Assembly (NCBI GenBank): GCA_028641055.1
Contig: CM054062.1
Coordinates: forward strand, 177,650,726-177,714,725
Length of the DNA: 64,000 nt
From: Alopecurus myosuroides
Taxonomy: Eukaryota > Streptophyta > Magnoliopsida > Poales > Poaceae
Direction: 5' to 3'
The notes below the pieces were generated by a model. That model was given only the letters and a program-made list of their open reading frames with translations, was not told the DNA's origin and did not search any database. How positions within the stretch are numbered: the stretch's first letter is position 1; the number at the start of each line of letters is the position of its first letter. Positions 43,501 through 53,574 of the stretch are shown piece after piece. Position numbers and translations under genes: made by a program.

Positions 43501-45324
43501 CTTACGACACCCCTTCTAAGGATCTAGCTCAGTACCAGGCTACTGGGTTTTGCAGGCAAGTTATCACTCACATGAACCACTCTGTTCCTTTCAACATTGG
43601 TTACCGATACTTTCCGTTGTTCTTTTCTGCTAGCCTTAGCAGTAGTTGTTTCTGTTACGAACCCATCACATGAATCCCTTAACCTTGATATTGCCTCACC
43701 TCCATACCTAAAACCCCTTGCTTGTTGCCTTAGTCTTATCTAGCATGCTTAGGTTGCTTTTGCTCGAGTCTGTTATCCGTTACTTTCTGTTACTATATCA
43801 TTTACGTTGTGGGGGCTCGATGTTTAATCAATCAATCATGCTAATGTTGCTATTAATAATAAATTTGATGATAAGGCACCGGCAGGAGGCCCATGAGAGG
43901 TTTTGAAGCCTGCTAGTGTCGACCCTAATAGGAAAAGGGTCTTGTCTACTGATCCATGATGAGCGCACTAACCGCATGTGGGAAGCGAGTATGGGCGCCC
44001 CCCTCAACTTGACCTGATTCGCGTCTCGTCCAAATCGCCTCATTTAGTTCGTGTTTTCCATTTGCCGCATCATGTTTTTGCGAGCCCAGGCCAGGGTGGA
44101 ACTTTCGTAGTCGGCATATAGGGGGACACGTTCTTAGAGTGCTATGAGGGTCCATTTTCTTCTGGGCTCGATTAGTCGTGCGCCCAAGGTTCTTTGGGCT
44201 TGATGCGAAGAATGGTTGGTTGTGTAGAGTACCCCGCTTGGTGGGTTAGCTTCCCATCTGGCGGGTTATTCTTGCGTGTACGGCCAAATTGGTGCAACCC
44301 TGCAGGGATAATCTTCTCGAGAAGCCGTGTTTTCCGCGGTTATGGATTACTTGGTGAAAGTACTGGCTAACAAGTACTCAGGACAACTTAAACATAATGA
44401 TCAAACATGTTACACCCAATGATTAATAACTTGACTAGTAATAGGTTGATGGCACAATAACTTGATTCACCTTTATTACAACTGTGTGAGTTATCCTCGG
44501 ATTGCTTCTTTGGATAAGGGGCGAGATCCAGGATGGGTTTGTTTGAAGTTATCTTTCAGTTGGTTACAATCCTCGATCTTATCTCCTTTCTGTTAGCCGG
44601 CAGTTGTAGTATATTTCTGTAGTTGTGTAGAGCAGCCAGTTGCAGCATCCTTTATATCCCCTTCCTTTCCGTTGAACCCAAGGCATCTGTGCTTGGTGTT
44701 GACGGGTTACACTTTGGTGAACTGTGAGTCTTGCTTGCCAGTACGTTTATGTACTGACCCCTTTGGGGCTGTGGTTTACGCAGACGACGTTTCCGAGGAT
44801 CTACATGGTGGCTACTACGTGGAGTATGACGACGAGACTGCTGACGAGTAGATAGCGGACCCGGGCAGGATCCGAGACTTCGTGGATGGGCTCCGTCTGT
44901 TTGTTTCCGGCCTCTTAGGCCTATTTGGTTCTTGTCTGTACTCAGACATGTTGAATGCTTCCGCTGTATTGTAATGATGTATTGTTGGGGCATGTGCCCT
45001 CTGAATGATTGTATTTGCTATCTCTGCTCTAATGAGAGCCATTTGCAACTTATTTCAATCTTTTGTGTCGTAGAGATCTGTTGTGATATCACTTGTTAAA
45101 CGCCGTTGACGTACCATGTGTGTATGGTTTGAAGTACGTCGACGGAAGTGCCTTTGATCTCTAGTGGATAGTTTACATCGACGATGGAATAGCAGGGCTT
45201 GTGTTGTCGCGCATAAGCGCAGGCCTACCAGGAAGCTGGGACGTGGGAGCAGTTATGCCCCATAATCCAAGCATCTGCTATCCAGTTCGTACGGTGAGTA
45301 TCCCCTAGAAATCAGGGTGCGACA
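40536..45324 (+). repeat. Chromovirus derivative LTR, copy A
   Basis: 4789 bp, TGTAACATCCC...GTGCGACA. It has a long AT-rich promoter-distal part, a GC-rich leader (about 41400-41960) ending in a splice-donor-like CAGGTGAGCC at 41864, an AT-rich middle (42180-43400) and a mixed distal part with the CTCGAGAAGCCGTGT motif. It differs from copy B by about five substitutions and one 3-bp CAT indel. Small open frames inside it (for example 41867-42241) are not supported as genes. Confidence 0.92.
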
Positions 45325-46367
45325 AATGGTATCAGAGCCTGTCTGCCTGTAGGATCCCTTTTTACTGGTCGCAGTTGAGTCTAGAAAACTATTTTGTAGC
45401 TATATAGGAAAAATGAAACGTGAGAGTAGGAATTCTGCCATTTTTCTTCTTTCCCCACCCACCCTCCCTTTTCTGGTAAGGAAGTGCAACGTTGATTTCT
45501 CCCTTCTCATCTAAACTTTCAAGTTAGGATTTCACGAATTCTGGTTTCTCTAGGATGGTTATATCTACTAGACCATAGGAATGGAGGTGGTTGTGACGTG
45601 ATTTATCATGTTGCCTACTCATGATTGAGAACGGAGGCGTGTAAGCCCCGGAAGCAAATCCTCTATTCCTTAAGCAGTAGATAATGATCCTTTAGAAGCC
45701 CGGATGGGTTTTCCGTAGTACCTCAGGAGTTTTGTTCTCGTTTTCCCGGAGTTGCTTCATTATCATGTTCTTCTCAACATCCTTTTCGTCCGTTGAAAAT
45801 CTTGTTGTTGTTTTCCACTTCAAATCTTCTACCGGCATCTAATCAAAACTTCCTCGTAAACTCTTATCCAGTTAAAGTGTTATTTGATATCGGAGCATCA
45901 CATTCCTTTGTGTCAACAATCTTTTCCACAACATACAACCCAGTTCTGGTTCCACTAAGCAATCAAAACTCTGTTCACCCCCCGGGATCTCAAATGTTGA
46001 TTTCCAAGATAAGTAAGAACAATCCAATTCTAATGAGAGGCCACATATTCCTCGTTACTCTCATGTTGCTGATTCTGACATTGATGTCATCCTTGGTGTT
46101 CCATTGATGTCAATAACTCTGTTCCAACCTTATTACAGATAGTCTATTCTCCAAATGAATCAAGTTCTATCCAGCTATACACCCTCCATACAAAACCTCT
46201 CCCTTTATTGAAAATGTTCCGGTGGTTTGCAAATTCCCTGACGTCTATCCAATGTGCACGATGTGTTTCACGTGTAACAGCTCAAGAGGATCTTCCCAAA
46301 AAGTTTCCGGACCTTTTCTTTTCTCAGTAGGAATCTCGGGGCGCGATTCCTTCAAGGGGGGGCGTTT
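45325..46367 (+). mobile_element. Chromovirus derivative, complete internal region
   Basis: 1043 bp. TGGTATCAGAGCCTG at 45327 is the initiator-Met-tRNA primer site. The stretch 45345-45790 shows no recognisable coding. After the protease relic, 46235-46330 reads as remnants of VHDVFHV and then EDLPKKFPDLFFSQ followed by a stop. That matches the C-terminal end of the chromodomain protein at 63154 (EEDLRKKYPDLFTSQ). The purine tract lies at 46353-46367. Reverse transcriptase, RNase H, integrase and most of Gag are deleted. Confidence 0.88.
45793..46107 (+). pseudogene. Retroviral-type aspartic protease relic
   Basis: A 104-aa open frame. FLVNSYPVKVLFDIGASHSFVSTIF matches the active-site region of chromovirus protease, where the catalytic motif is normally D-T/S-G-A; here it is DIGA. 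The frame loses similarity after about residue 85 and ends early. The protein is unlikely to be active, and it is best read as residue of a deleted gag-pol. The identical copy lies at 39961-40275. Confidence 0.7.
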
Positions 46368-49300
46368 TGTAACATCCCAAGTCTGAAAAATAGCCTTTAG
46401 AATGTTTGCTCTCTGTTATTTTATGTTTTGCATCATGGCATCATGTTGATTGCATTTGTTTTGTTTGTTTTCCAGTTGTTTTCCTCTGTTTTCAGTTGTT
46501 TTCCAACAGTTTTCATTTGTTTTCCTTTGTTTTCTATTTGAATTTCAAACCAAAACTCAAACCTTTTGTTTCATCCTTGTGATGTTACAATTTCCAAAAT
46601 GTTAGTTCAAATAAAACAACCAATTGGCTTTCATATCTTTCCACATTGATCAACTAATAATTTGGTGCTTTGTTTCAAATAAATAAATTCCCAAATTGCT
46701 TTCAAGTTCAAACTCAAATTCAAACAGCACCAAAGTTTCCAATTCATGACAACTATCAAACCATTCCACCAAGTTAACCCAAGTTAATAATAGGGTTACC
46801 CTATTAAATTTGATGTTTTCCAATAATTAATCAATTAAGTTGCAAATTATTTAAATTCCAACCAATAGACAAACCAGCACTCAGTTGGAATTATGGAATT
46901 GCCCACAACAATTTAATCCTTTGTTCTAAACTAAAATAGGGTTCACCCTATTGCAAGTTTGGTTTCATTTAGAATCACCTAATAAGCAATTTAATTCAAA
47001 ATTTGAATTAAATGCCAACAGTATTTAAAATTTGAACTTTTGGAAAATAAAAGTTAGTTTTCAGTTGCAATGGTGAAAACCAGCCAAACCATAAATTTTA
47101 CAAATTTTTTCCTAACCCTAAAGGCCTCCTTTTCTTCCTATTTTGTTTGCTACAAAAAAAAATAAAGGAAACAAAAACAACAAAAGAGAGGAGAGAGGCA
47201 GCAGCTAAACCTACCTAGGCCCAAACCCACTTCTTTTCCTTGGCCCAGTACCTCCATCGTTGTCTTCTTCCTCCCCACGTCACTTCCTGTACGAACAGGC
47301 ACACAGCCACACGATCATCTCCATGCCCTCCCGATGCACTGCCGTACCAAGCTCCTAACGACCATAAAACAGCACCTCCCCCCTCTGCCCCTAACCCTAA
47401 GCCCTAACTCCCTTCCCCATCGCCGCCGTCTACCCTTCCTTCTCCCCCAACGCATCTGTTTCTTTCTGTACCTGAACCACCGGAGAACCACCGCCCTCCT
47501 CTGAACCCGACCACGGCGCCGCCGATCCCGTCCACCACCACCCTCCTAGCCACCGGGAATGGAACCACCTCTTTCCCCTCTTCCGGTTCGACACCACAGT
47601 GGAGCCCGAGGAGGCTCCTAGCTCCGCCGCCGTGGCCTCCTTCGCCGGCGTTCGTCACTGCCTGTCGCCTCCTCCCTCCTGTCCGTAAGGGCACCCAGGT
47701 GAGCCGCCCCGCTCCTTTTCCTCCCGCTCGCTGTCCCCTGCCTCCCTCCCTCCTTTCCTCTAGGTCACCGCACCACCCCCACGCGCCTCCCTGTTTCCCC
47801 TCCGGCGAGCAGGCCGACTGCAGCCATCGACCATTGTCCGCTCGATCTGAAGCAGTACCTGTTCGTGTTCAGTTAGTTCAGAAACCAAGCCGCAGCGAAA
47901 GCCTTTACCCCCTGTTGCCCCTTCCTGTTACAACCGAGCAGCACCAGCCCACTGGTTCAGGTTCCCTGTGCGCTAGCAGGAGGTGCAGGGATCAATTCCC
48001 ACCCCCTGCACAATTAAAAACCTTTTTGTTTTGCAATGTTTTGGTCCTAGAACTTATAGGAAATCACACCTAGGCCCCTGGTATAAAATCTAGACCCCTG
48101 AAATAATATTTTCTAAGTCCCTAGTGCAGTAAAAATGGCAGATTTGCACTATATCTTGTAAATAGCATAATAAAATCATTTTAGCTCCAAATCCAACATT
48201 TTTGATATGTTTTCAATACCAAATTAAATGTTCTATCCAAATATAAAATTTGTTTACTGTTTTGAATATTTTAAATTGGTGCAAAATTTGAAAACTTGTC
48301 AAATTCACTTAAATTTGCAAAATTCATAACTTGCTCATAAAAATTCCAAATTTCACAAACCAAATATGTTTTCCAATCAATTTTTCATGTACTTTACAAA
48401 TATAAATTTTGTTTGCTGTTTTGAATAATTTAAATTGCTGAAAACAACTGTTTCTTAATTATTGTATTTAAAATTGCCAAAATAATAACTTGCTCATTTT
48501 AAATCCAATTTCCACAAATGAAATATGTTTTCCATGCAAAATTAAACCACCTTTTCAAATATAAAATTTGTTTCATGTTTTGAATAATTAAAAGTGGATA
48601 AATAATTTAAATCTTATTTAATTCATTTAATATTGTTAAATTTATAACTTGATCAAAACAAATTCTTTTGGGGCATATAAAATATGTTTTCAAACCACAA
48701 AAGTATAAACTTTTCACATATGAATCTCACTTAATGTTTTGAACAAATAAAAAATTCAAATAAGTTCATGTTTGAATTAAATTCATTTAATTCTTGTTTA
48801 ACTTGTTTAATTCCTAAATACTTTATTTGAAATCCTTTTTTCAACAAGTGAAACATGTAATCCAACTAACATCTTGTTTTCTTTTCAAATATAAGCTTTG
48901 TTATTTGTTTTGAACACTTTAAATTGATGAAAACAATAATTGTTTGTGTGACATGTCTAAGTAACCAAAACTTTCCAAAATTAACAAATCATTTCCAAAC
49001 TTGTTTTATTCCTTTTCCTTTGCATCTATCATTGTTATTTTGTTGTTATCTTGTCATCATCATCATCATGCAAGCATCATGTTTAACCACTTACACTTGT
49101 TAATCAATGTAGATCATTGCTTCCACCTTAACCATTTGCATCCATATGCAATTCACATTGCATATGGGTCCAATTAAATTGTGTTATCTTGTCAAGTAGT
49201 TTATTCTGATGCATCTATTAACATGACATGCATCATCCCATGTTTGTGCACCTATGCCATGATATTGATTGTTTATACTTCTGCCTTGTTTGTTTGCTTC

Positions 49301-51159
49301 TTCTCGGATACACGACGACGTTGAGACCGACGATACTTACGACACCCCTTCTAAGGATCTAGCTCAGTACCAGGCTACTGGGTTTTGCAGGCAAGTTATC
49401 ACTCACATGAACCACTCTGTTCCTTTCAACATTGGTTACCGATACTTTCCGTTGTTCTTTTCTGCTAGCCTTAGCAGTAGTTGTTTCTGTTACGAACCCA
49501 TCACATGAATCCCTTAACCTTGATATTGCCTCACCTCCATACCTAAAACCCCTTGCTTGTTGCCTTAGTCTTATCTAGCATGCTTAGGTTGCTTTTGCTC
49601 GAGTCTGTTATCCGTTACTTTCTGTTACTATATCATTTACGTTGTGGGGGCTCGATGTTTAATCAATCAATCATGCTAATGTTGCTATTAATAATAAATT
49701 TGATGATAAGGCACCGGCAGGAGGCCCATGAGAGGTTTTGAAGCCTGCTAGTGTCGACCCTAATAGGAAAAGGGTCTTGTCTACTGATCCATGATGAGCG
49801 CACTAACCGCATGTGGGAAGCGAGTATGGGCGCCCCCCTCAACTTGACCTGATTCGCATCTCGTCCAAATCGCCTCATTTAGTTCGTGTTTTCCATTTGC
49901 CGCATCATGTTTTTGCGAGCCCAGGCCAGGGTGGAACTTTCGTAGTCGGCATATAGGGGGACACGTTCTTAGAGTGCTATGAGGGTCCATTTTCTTCTGG
50001 GCTCGATTAGCCGTGCGCCCAAGGTTCTTTGGGCTTGATGCGAAGAATGGTTGGTTGTGTAGAGTACCCCGCTTGGTGGGTTAGCTTCCCATCTGGCGGG
50101 TTATTCTTGCGTGTACGGCCAAATTGGTGCAACCCTGCAGGGATAATCTTCTCGAGAAGCCGTGTTTTCCGCGGTTATGGATTACTTGGTGAAAGTACTG
50201 GCTAACAAGTACTCAGGACAACTTAAACATAATGATCAAACATGTTACACCCAATGATTAATAACTTGACTAGTAATAGGTTGATGGCACAATAACTTGA
50301 TTCACCTTTATTACAACTGTGTGAGTTATCCTCGGATTGCTTCTTTGGATAAGGGGCGAGATCCAGGATGGGTTTGTTTGAAGTTATCTTTCAGTTGGTT
50401 ACAATCCTCGATCTTATCTCCTTTCTGTTAGCCGGCAGTTGTAGTATATTTCTGTAGTTGTGTAGAGCAGCCAGTTGCAGCATCCTTTATATCCCCTTCC
50501 TTTCCGTTGAACCCAAGGCATCTGTGCTTGGTGTTGACGGGTTACACTTTGGTGAACTGTGAGTCTTGCTTGCCAGTACGTTTATGTACTGACCCCTTTG
50601 GGGCTGTGGTTTACGCAGACGACGTTTCCGAGGATCTACATGGTGGCTACTACGTGGAGTATGACGACGAGACTGCTGACGAGTAGATAGCGGACCCGGG
50701 CAGGATCCGAGACTTCGTGGATGGGCTCCGTCTGTTTGTTTCCGGCCTCTTAGGCCTATTTGGTTCTTGTCTGTACTCAGACATGTTGAATGCTTCCGCT
50801 GTATTGTAATGATGTATTGTTGGGGCATGTGCCCTCTGAATGATTGTATTTGCTATCTCTGCTCTAATGAGAGCCATTTGCAACTTATTTCAATATTTTG
50901 TGTCGTAGAGATCTGTTGTGATATCACTTGTTAAACGCCGTTGACGTACCATGTGTGTATGGTTTGAAGTACGTCGACGGAAGTGCCTTTGATCTCTAGT
51001 GGATAGTTTACATCGACGATGGAATAGCAGGGCTTGTGTTGTCGCGCATAAGCGCAGGCCTACCAGGAAGCTGGGACGTGGGAGCAGTTATGCCCCATAA
51101 TCCAAGCATCTGCTATCCAGTTCGTACGGTGAGTATCCCCTAGAAATCAGGGTGCGACA
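46368..51159 (+). repeat. Chromovirus derivative LTR, copy B
   Basis: 4792 bp, about 99.9% identical to copy A by eye (differences near 48397, 48787, 49063, 49858, 50011 and 50894). Confidence 0.92.
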
Positions 51160-51462
51160 AATGGTATCAGAGCCTGTCTGCCTGTAGGATCCCTTTTTAC
51201 TGGTCGCAGTTGAGTCTAGAAAACTATTTTGTAGCTATATAGGAAAAATGAAACGTGAGAGTAGGAATTCTGCCATTTTTCTTCTTTCCCCACCCACCCT
51301 CCCTTTTCTGGTAAGGAAGTGCAACGTTGATTTCTCCCTTCTCATCTAAACTTTCAAGTTAGGATTTCACGAATTCTGGTTTCTCTAGGATGGTTATATC
51401 TACTAGACCATAGGAATGGAGGTGGTTGTGACGTGATTTATCATGTTGCCTACTCATGATTG
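51160..51462 (+). repeat. Chromovirus derivative, internal region, 5' part
   Basis: About 303 bp identical to 45325-45627, starting with the primer site. It breaks off inside a shared GATTGA and continues as Athila LTR. Confidence 0.88.
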
Positions 51463-51683
51463 ACAACCTCACTGCTTCGTTGGGGCAAAGTGATTTGATT
51501 GTGTTGTGTAGCTTCCACGTTGCTTCTGAACCGGTAGTGCGCCCTGCCATCTTAGCTGCTTCAACCTTCTGAAGTTACTCCTTCCTCCTACTGGTCGATT
51601 AAACCTTGGTTTCTTACTGAGGCAAAACTGCTACTGTGCTCATCATACCTTCCTCTTGGGGTCTCCCCACGAGTGCAAGACCC
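51463..51683 (+). repeat. Athila-type LTR, distal fragment
   Basis: Matches, in opposite orientation, 56120-56351 near the end of another Athila-type LTR (a CCTCACTGCTTCGTTGGGGC stretch, CGATTAAACCTTGG, CTTGGGGTCTCC). Compared with that LTR, about 0.8 kb between 39822 and this point is missing. Confidence 0.7.
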
Positions 51684-52078
51684 GAACCATCAGGGAATCT
51701 ATGCTAATGCACCCCCCAACTAGAACTAATACATACTTGTGATTATACCCCTCCTAAGCATCCGCAAATAGAAGAAAGTAATTAAGATAAATCTAACCAT
51801 AGCCTCAAAACTTTGGGATTCTACACTCCCTCGTTCATTGGTTTCCTAACGGGGTTTAGGTTTTTGTCACTCCAGCAACCCCACAATTAGTAGCCAAATA
51901 CACAATCCATCCTCCTAGGCCCATAAAGGTGAAGTATCATGTAGTCGACGTTCACATGACACCACTAGAAGAATAGCACCACAACTTAAATACCGAACCA
52001 CGAGATATTACTTCAACATAACTTCACTACTAACATCATGACTTATCCCATGTACTCAAGAACTAAACGAAATACTCG

Positions 52079-52083
52079 CGAGA
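52079..52083. repeat. Target site duplication CGAGA, left copy
   Basis: Perfect 5-bp duplication paired with 52803-52807, flanking the TRIM. Confidence 0.93.
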
Positions 52084-52355
52084 TGTAACACCCCGGCCAC
52101 CTCGTAGCCGGCGGCTGTCACCCCTGGTAGCTCTCTAGGATCTCTAGACTGGCCCCACAGTCTTTCCTGCGCACTTTGTCCTCACTCATGCGCCCCCGGG
52201 AAGGACTTCCCGGTCGGTCACCCATCCTCAAATTGCTCCAGGACAAGCACACTTAACACTGGAGTTCTTTCAGGATGAGCTTCCGGAAAAGAAGTTGCAA
52301 CTTGTTGATATGAGTATCCTATTAATCCTATTGAGCCCTGCGCTAGGATCTCACA
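52084..52355 (-). repeat. 3' LTR of the Cassandra-like TRIM
   Basis: 272 bp, with + strand edges TGTAACACCCC and CTAGGATCTCACA. Lacks about 12 bp present in the other LTR near 52598. Confidence 0.92.
52203..52267 (-). promoter_or_regulatory. 5S-like Pol III promoter core in the 3' LTR
   Basis: The C-box core GGATGGGTGACC is exactly that of the 5S genes; the A box has one change (GTTAAGTGTGCTTG). Confidence 0.8.
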
Positions 52356-52499
52356 TCCTTCCCCCTTAGAAGACCGACGCCCTCGTCGGTCAACCTACAG
52401 TCCAGGAACTTCCTCTCTTAGGACTCGTCTATGCGCCCAGTGTCGGCACATGTCCCACATGTCCACCCACTGACCCGCACACGCCCGTGTAACCGCGAG

Positions 52500-52516
52500 G
52501 GTCGGCTCTGATACCA
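52500..52516 (-). promoter_or_regulatory. Primer binding site of the TRIM
   Basis: TGGTATCAGAGCCGACC on the minus strand, two bases from the 5' LTR, complementary to initiator Met tRNA. Confidence 0.9.
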
Positions 52517-52518
52517 AA

Positions 52519-52802
52519 TGTAACACCCCGGCCACCTCGTAGCCGGCGGCTGTCACCCCTGGTAGCTCTCTAGGATCTCTAGACTGGCCCCCACAGACCA
52601 ACACTAGTCTTTCCTGCGCACTTTGTCCTCACTCATGCGCCCCCGGGAAGGACTTCCCGGTCGGTCAGCCATCCTCAAATTGCTCCAGGACAAGCACGCT
52701 TAACACTGGAGTTCTTTCAGGATTAGCTTCCGGAAAAGAAGTTGCAACTTGTTGATATGAGTATCCTATTAATCCTATTGAGCCCTGCGCTAGGATCTCA
52801 CA
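52519..52802 (-). repeat. 5' LTR of the Cassandra-like TRIM
   Basis: 284 bp; holds the element's active-side promoter region. Confidence 0.92.
52650..52714 (-). promoter_or_regulatory. 5S-like Pol III promoter core in the 5' LTR
   Basis: The A box GTTAAGCGTGCTTG is identical to the 5S genes of the array; the C box has one change (GGATGGCTGACC). Colinear with 5S positions about 41-105, with no gaps over 65 nt. Confidence 0.82.
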
Positions 52803-52807
52803 CGAGA
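52803..52807. repeat. Target site duplication CGAGA, right copy
   Basis: Pairs with 52079-52083. Confidence 0.93.
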
Positions 52808-53574
52808 CGTCATATGGATCATAATCAGAGGTGATATAATGGATAATACAATCTGGTCATAAAGTGCTAACACCGATAAATCTCTTAAGCACCAACTACT
52901 AACAAGTATTCCACACCGGGAGAGAGATCTAATCTAAAACAACGATAGAGGACCCTAATTGTTACAGCGGGATGAAGGTGGAAGATGAGGGTGATGGTGC
53001 TGGTGGTGATGATGATGACGATGACGATCTTGATGATACCCATAGCAATGACGGTGATGATGGTAATGATTTCCCCTCTCCGGAGAGGAATTTCCCCGGC
53101 ACATTTCTCCCTGCCGGAGAGCTTTTCTCTCTCTGGTGTTTTCCGCCCCGAGGCGGCGGCGTAATAATTCTTTGATGATCGTATGGGGCTTAGGGTTCCC
53201 TGGGGTTCAAGTACACGAAAGGGATCGACCAGAGGTGGGCCAGGGTGGCAACACCACCTGGCAACGCGGCCAAGGGGGGAGCCACCACATGGTGTGGGCC
53301 CCTGGTGGCCCCCCTCTGGCTCCCATTCTGGCTAGCGTCCTCCTCTGAACTTCTAAGACATCTCCGGTGTCCCCCCCTCTTCTTCTGAACTTCTAAAATA
53401 GGGTATCCTAACGGTGCTTTTCCATCAGATTTATGGTCCCGATGTTTATTCTCCAAAAATTATGGAACATGCAAAATAAGATAAAATAACATAAGTAATG
53501 CATCATAATATGAAATATATCGATGAATAACAGAAAATAACAATATAAAACGGTGATGCAAAATGGACGTATCA

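Larger units (their letters stand above)
39823..51462 (+). mobile_element. Non-autonomous chromovirus derivative in circularly permuted tandem form
   Basis: Order: internal 3' part (39823-40535), LTR (40536-45324), complete internal (45325-46367), LTR (46368-51159), internal 5' part (51160-51462). The central LTR-internal-LTR is a short-internal, long-LTR derivative (LARD-like) of the chromovirus family at the right edge of the window. The internal region is only 1043 bp: primer site, a piece of protease, the last codons of the chromodomain and the purine tract. The outer internal parts join, but for about 26 bp, into one complete internal region. Both outer edges abut pieces of an Athila-type LTR. 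Confidence 0.85.
52084..52802 (-). mobile_element. Cassandra-like TRIM retrotransposon with 5S-like LTRs
   Basis: 719 bp: LTR 52084-52355, internal 52356-52518, LTR 52519-52802, with CGAGA duplications. The minus-strand primer site TGGTATCAGAGCCGACC (52500-52516) and a purine tract set the minus orientation. It encodes no protein. Each LTR holds a 65-nt block on the minus strand colinear with 5S rRNA from GAACTCC through the A box to the C box and GGGAAGTCC. In a hand alignment the copy in 52519-52802 matches the array 5S at 49 of 65 positions. LTRs bearing 5S-like sequence define Cassandra, a non-autonomous family of vascular plants. It depends on other elements for all proteins. Confidence 0.9.
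51684..53574 (-). repeat. LTR-type sequence, minus strand, host of the TRIM
   Basis: Reads leftward from TGATACGTCCATTTTGC at 53574, a common start of grass Athila-type LTRs. It contains a CpG-rich block, an Asp/Gly codon-like GAT-rich microsatellite (52975-53070) and a 719-bp nested TRIM. The left boundary is not clear. The small open frame at 52972-53175 follows the microsatellite and is not supported as a gene. Confidence 0.55.

Noticed and set aside
39824..51462. Simple segmental duplication of 5.83 kb
   Set aside because: The repeat unit is exactly LTR plus internal region with primer site and purine tract at the right places, so retroelement structure explains it better.
52972..53175. 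67-aa Asp- and Gly-rich frame
   Set aside because: It is a translated GAT/GAC microsatellite within an LTR.
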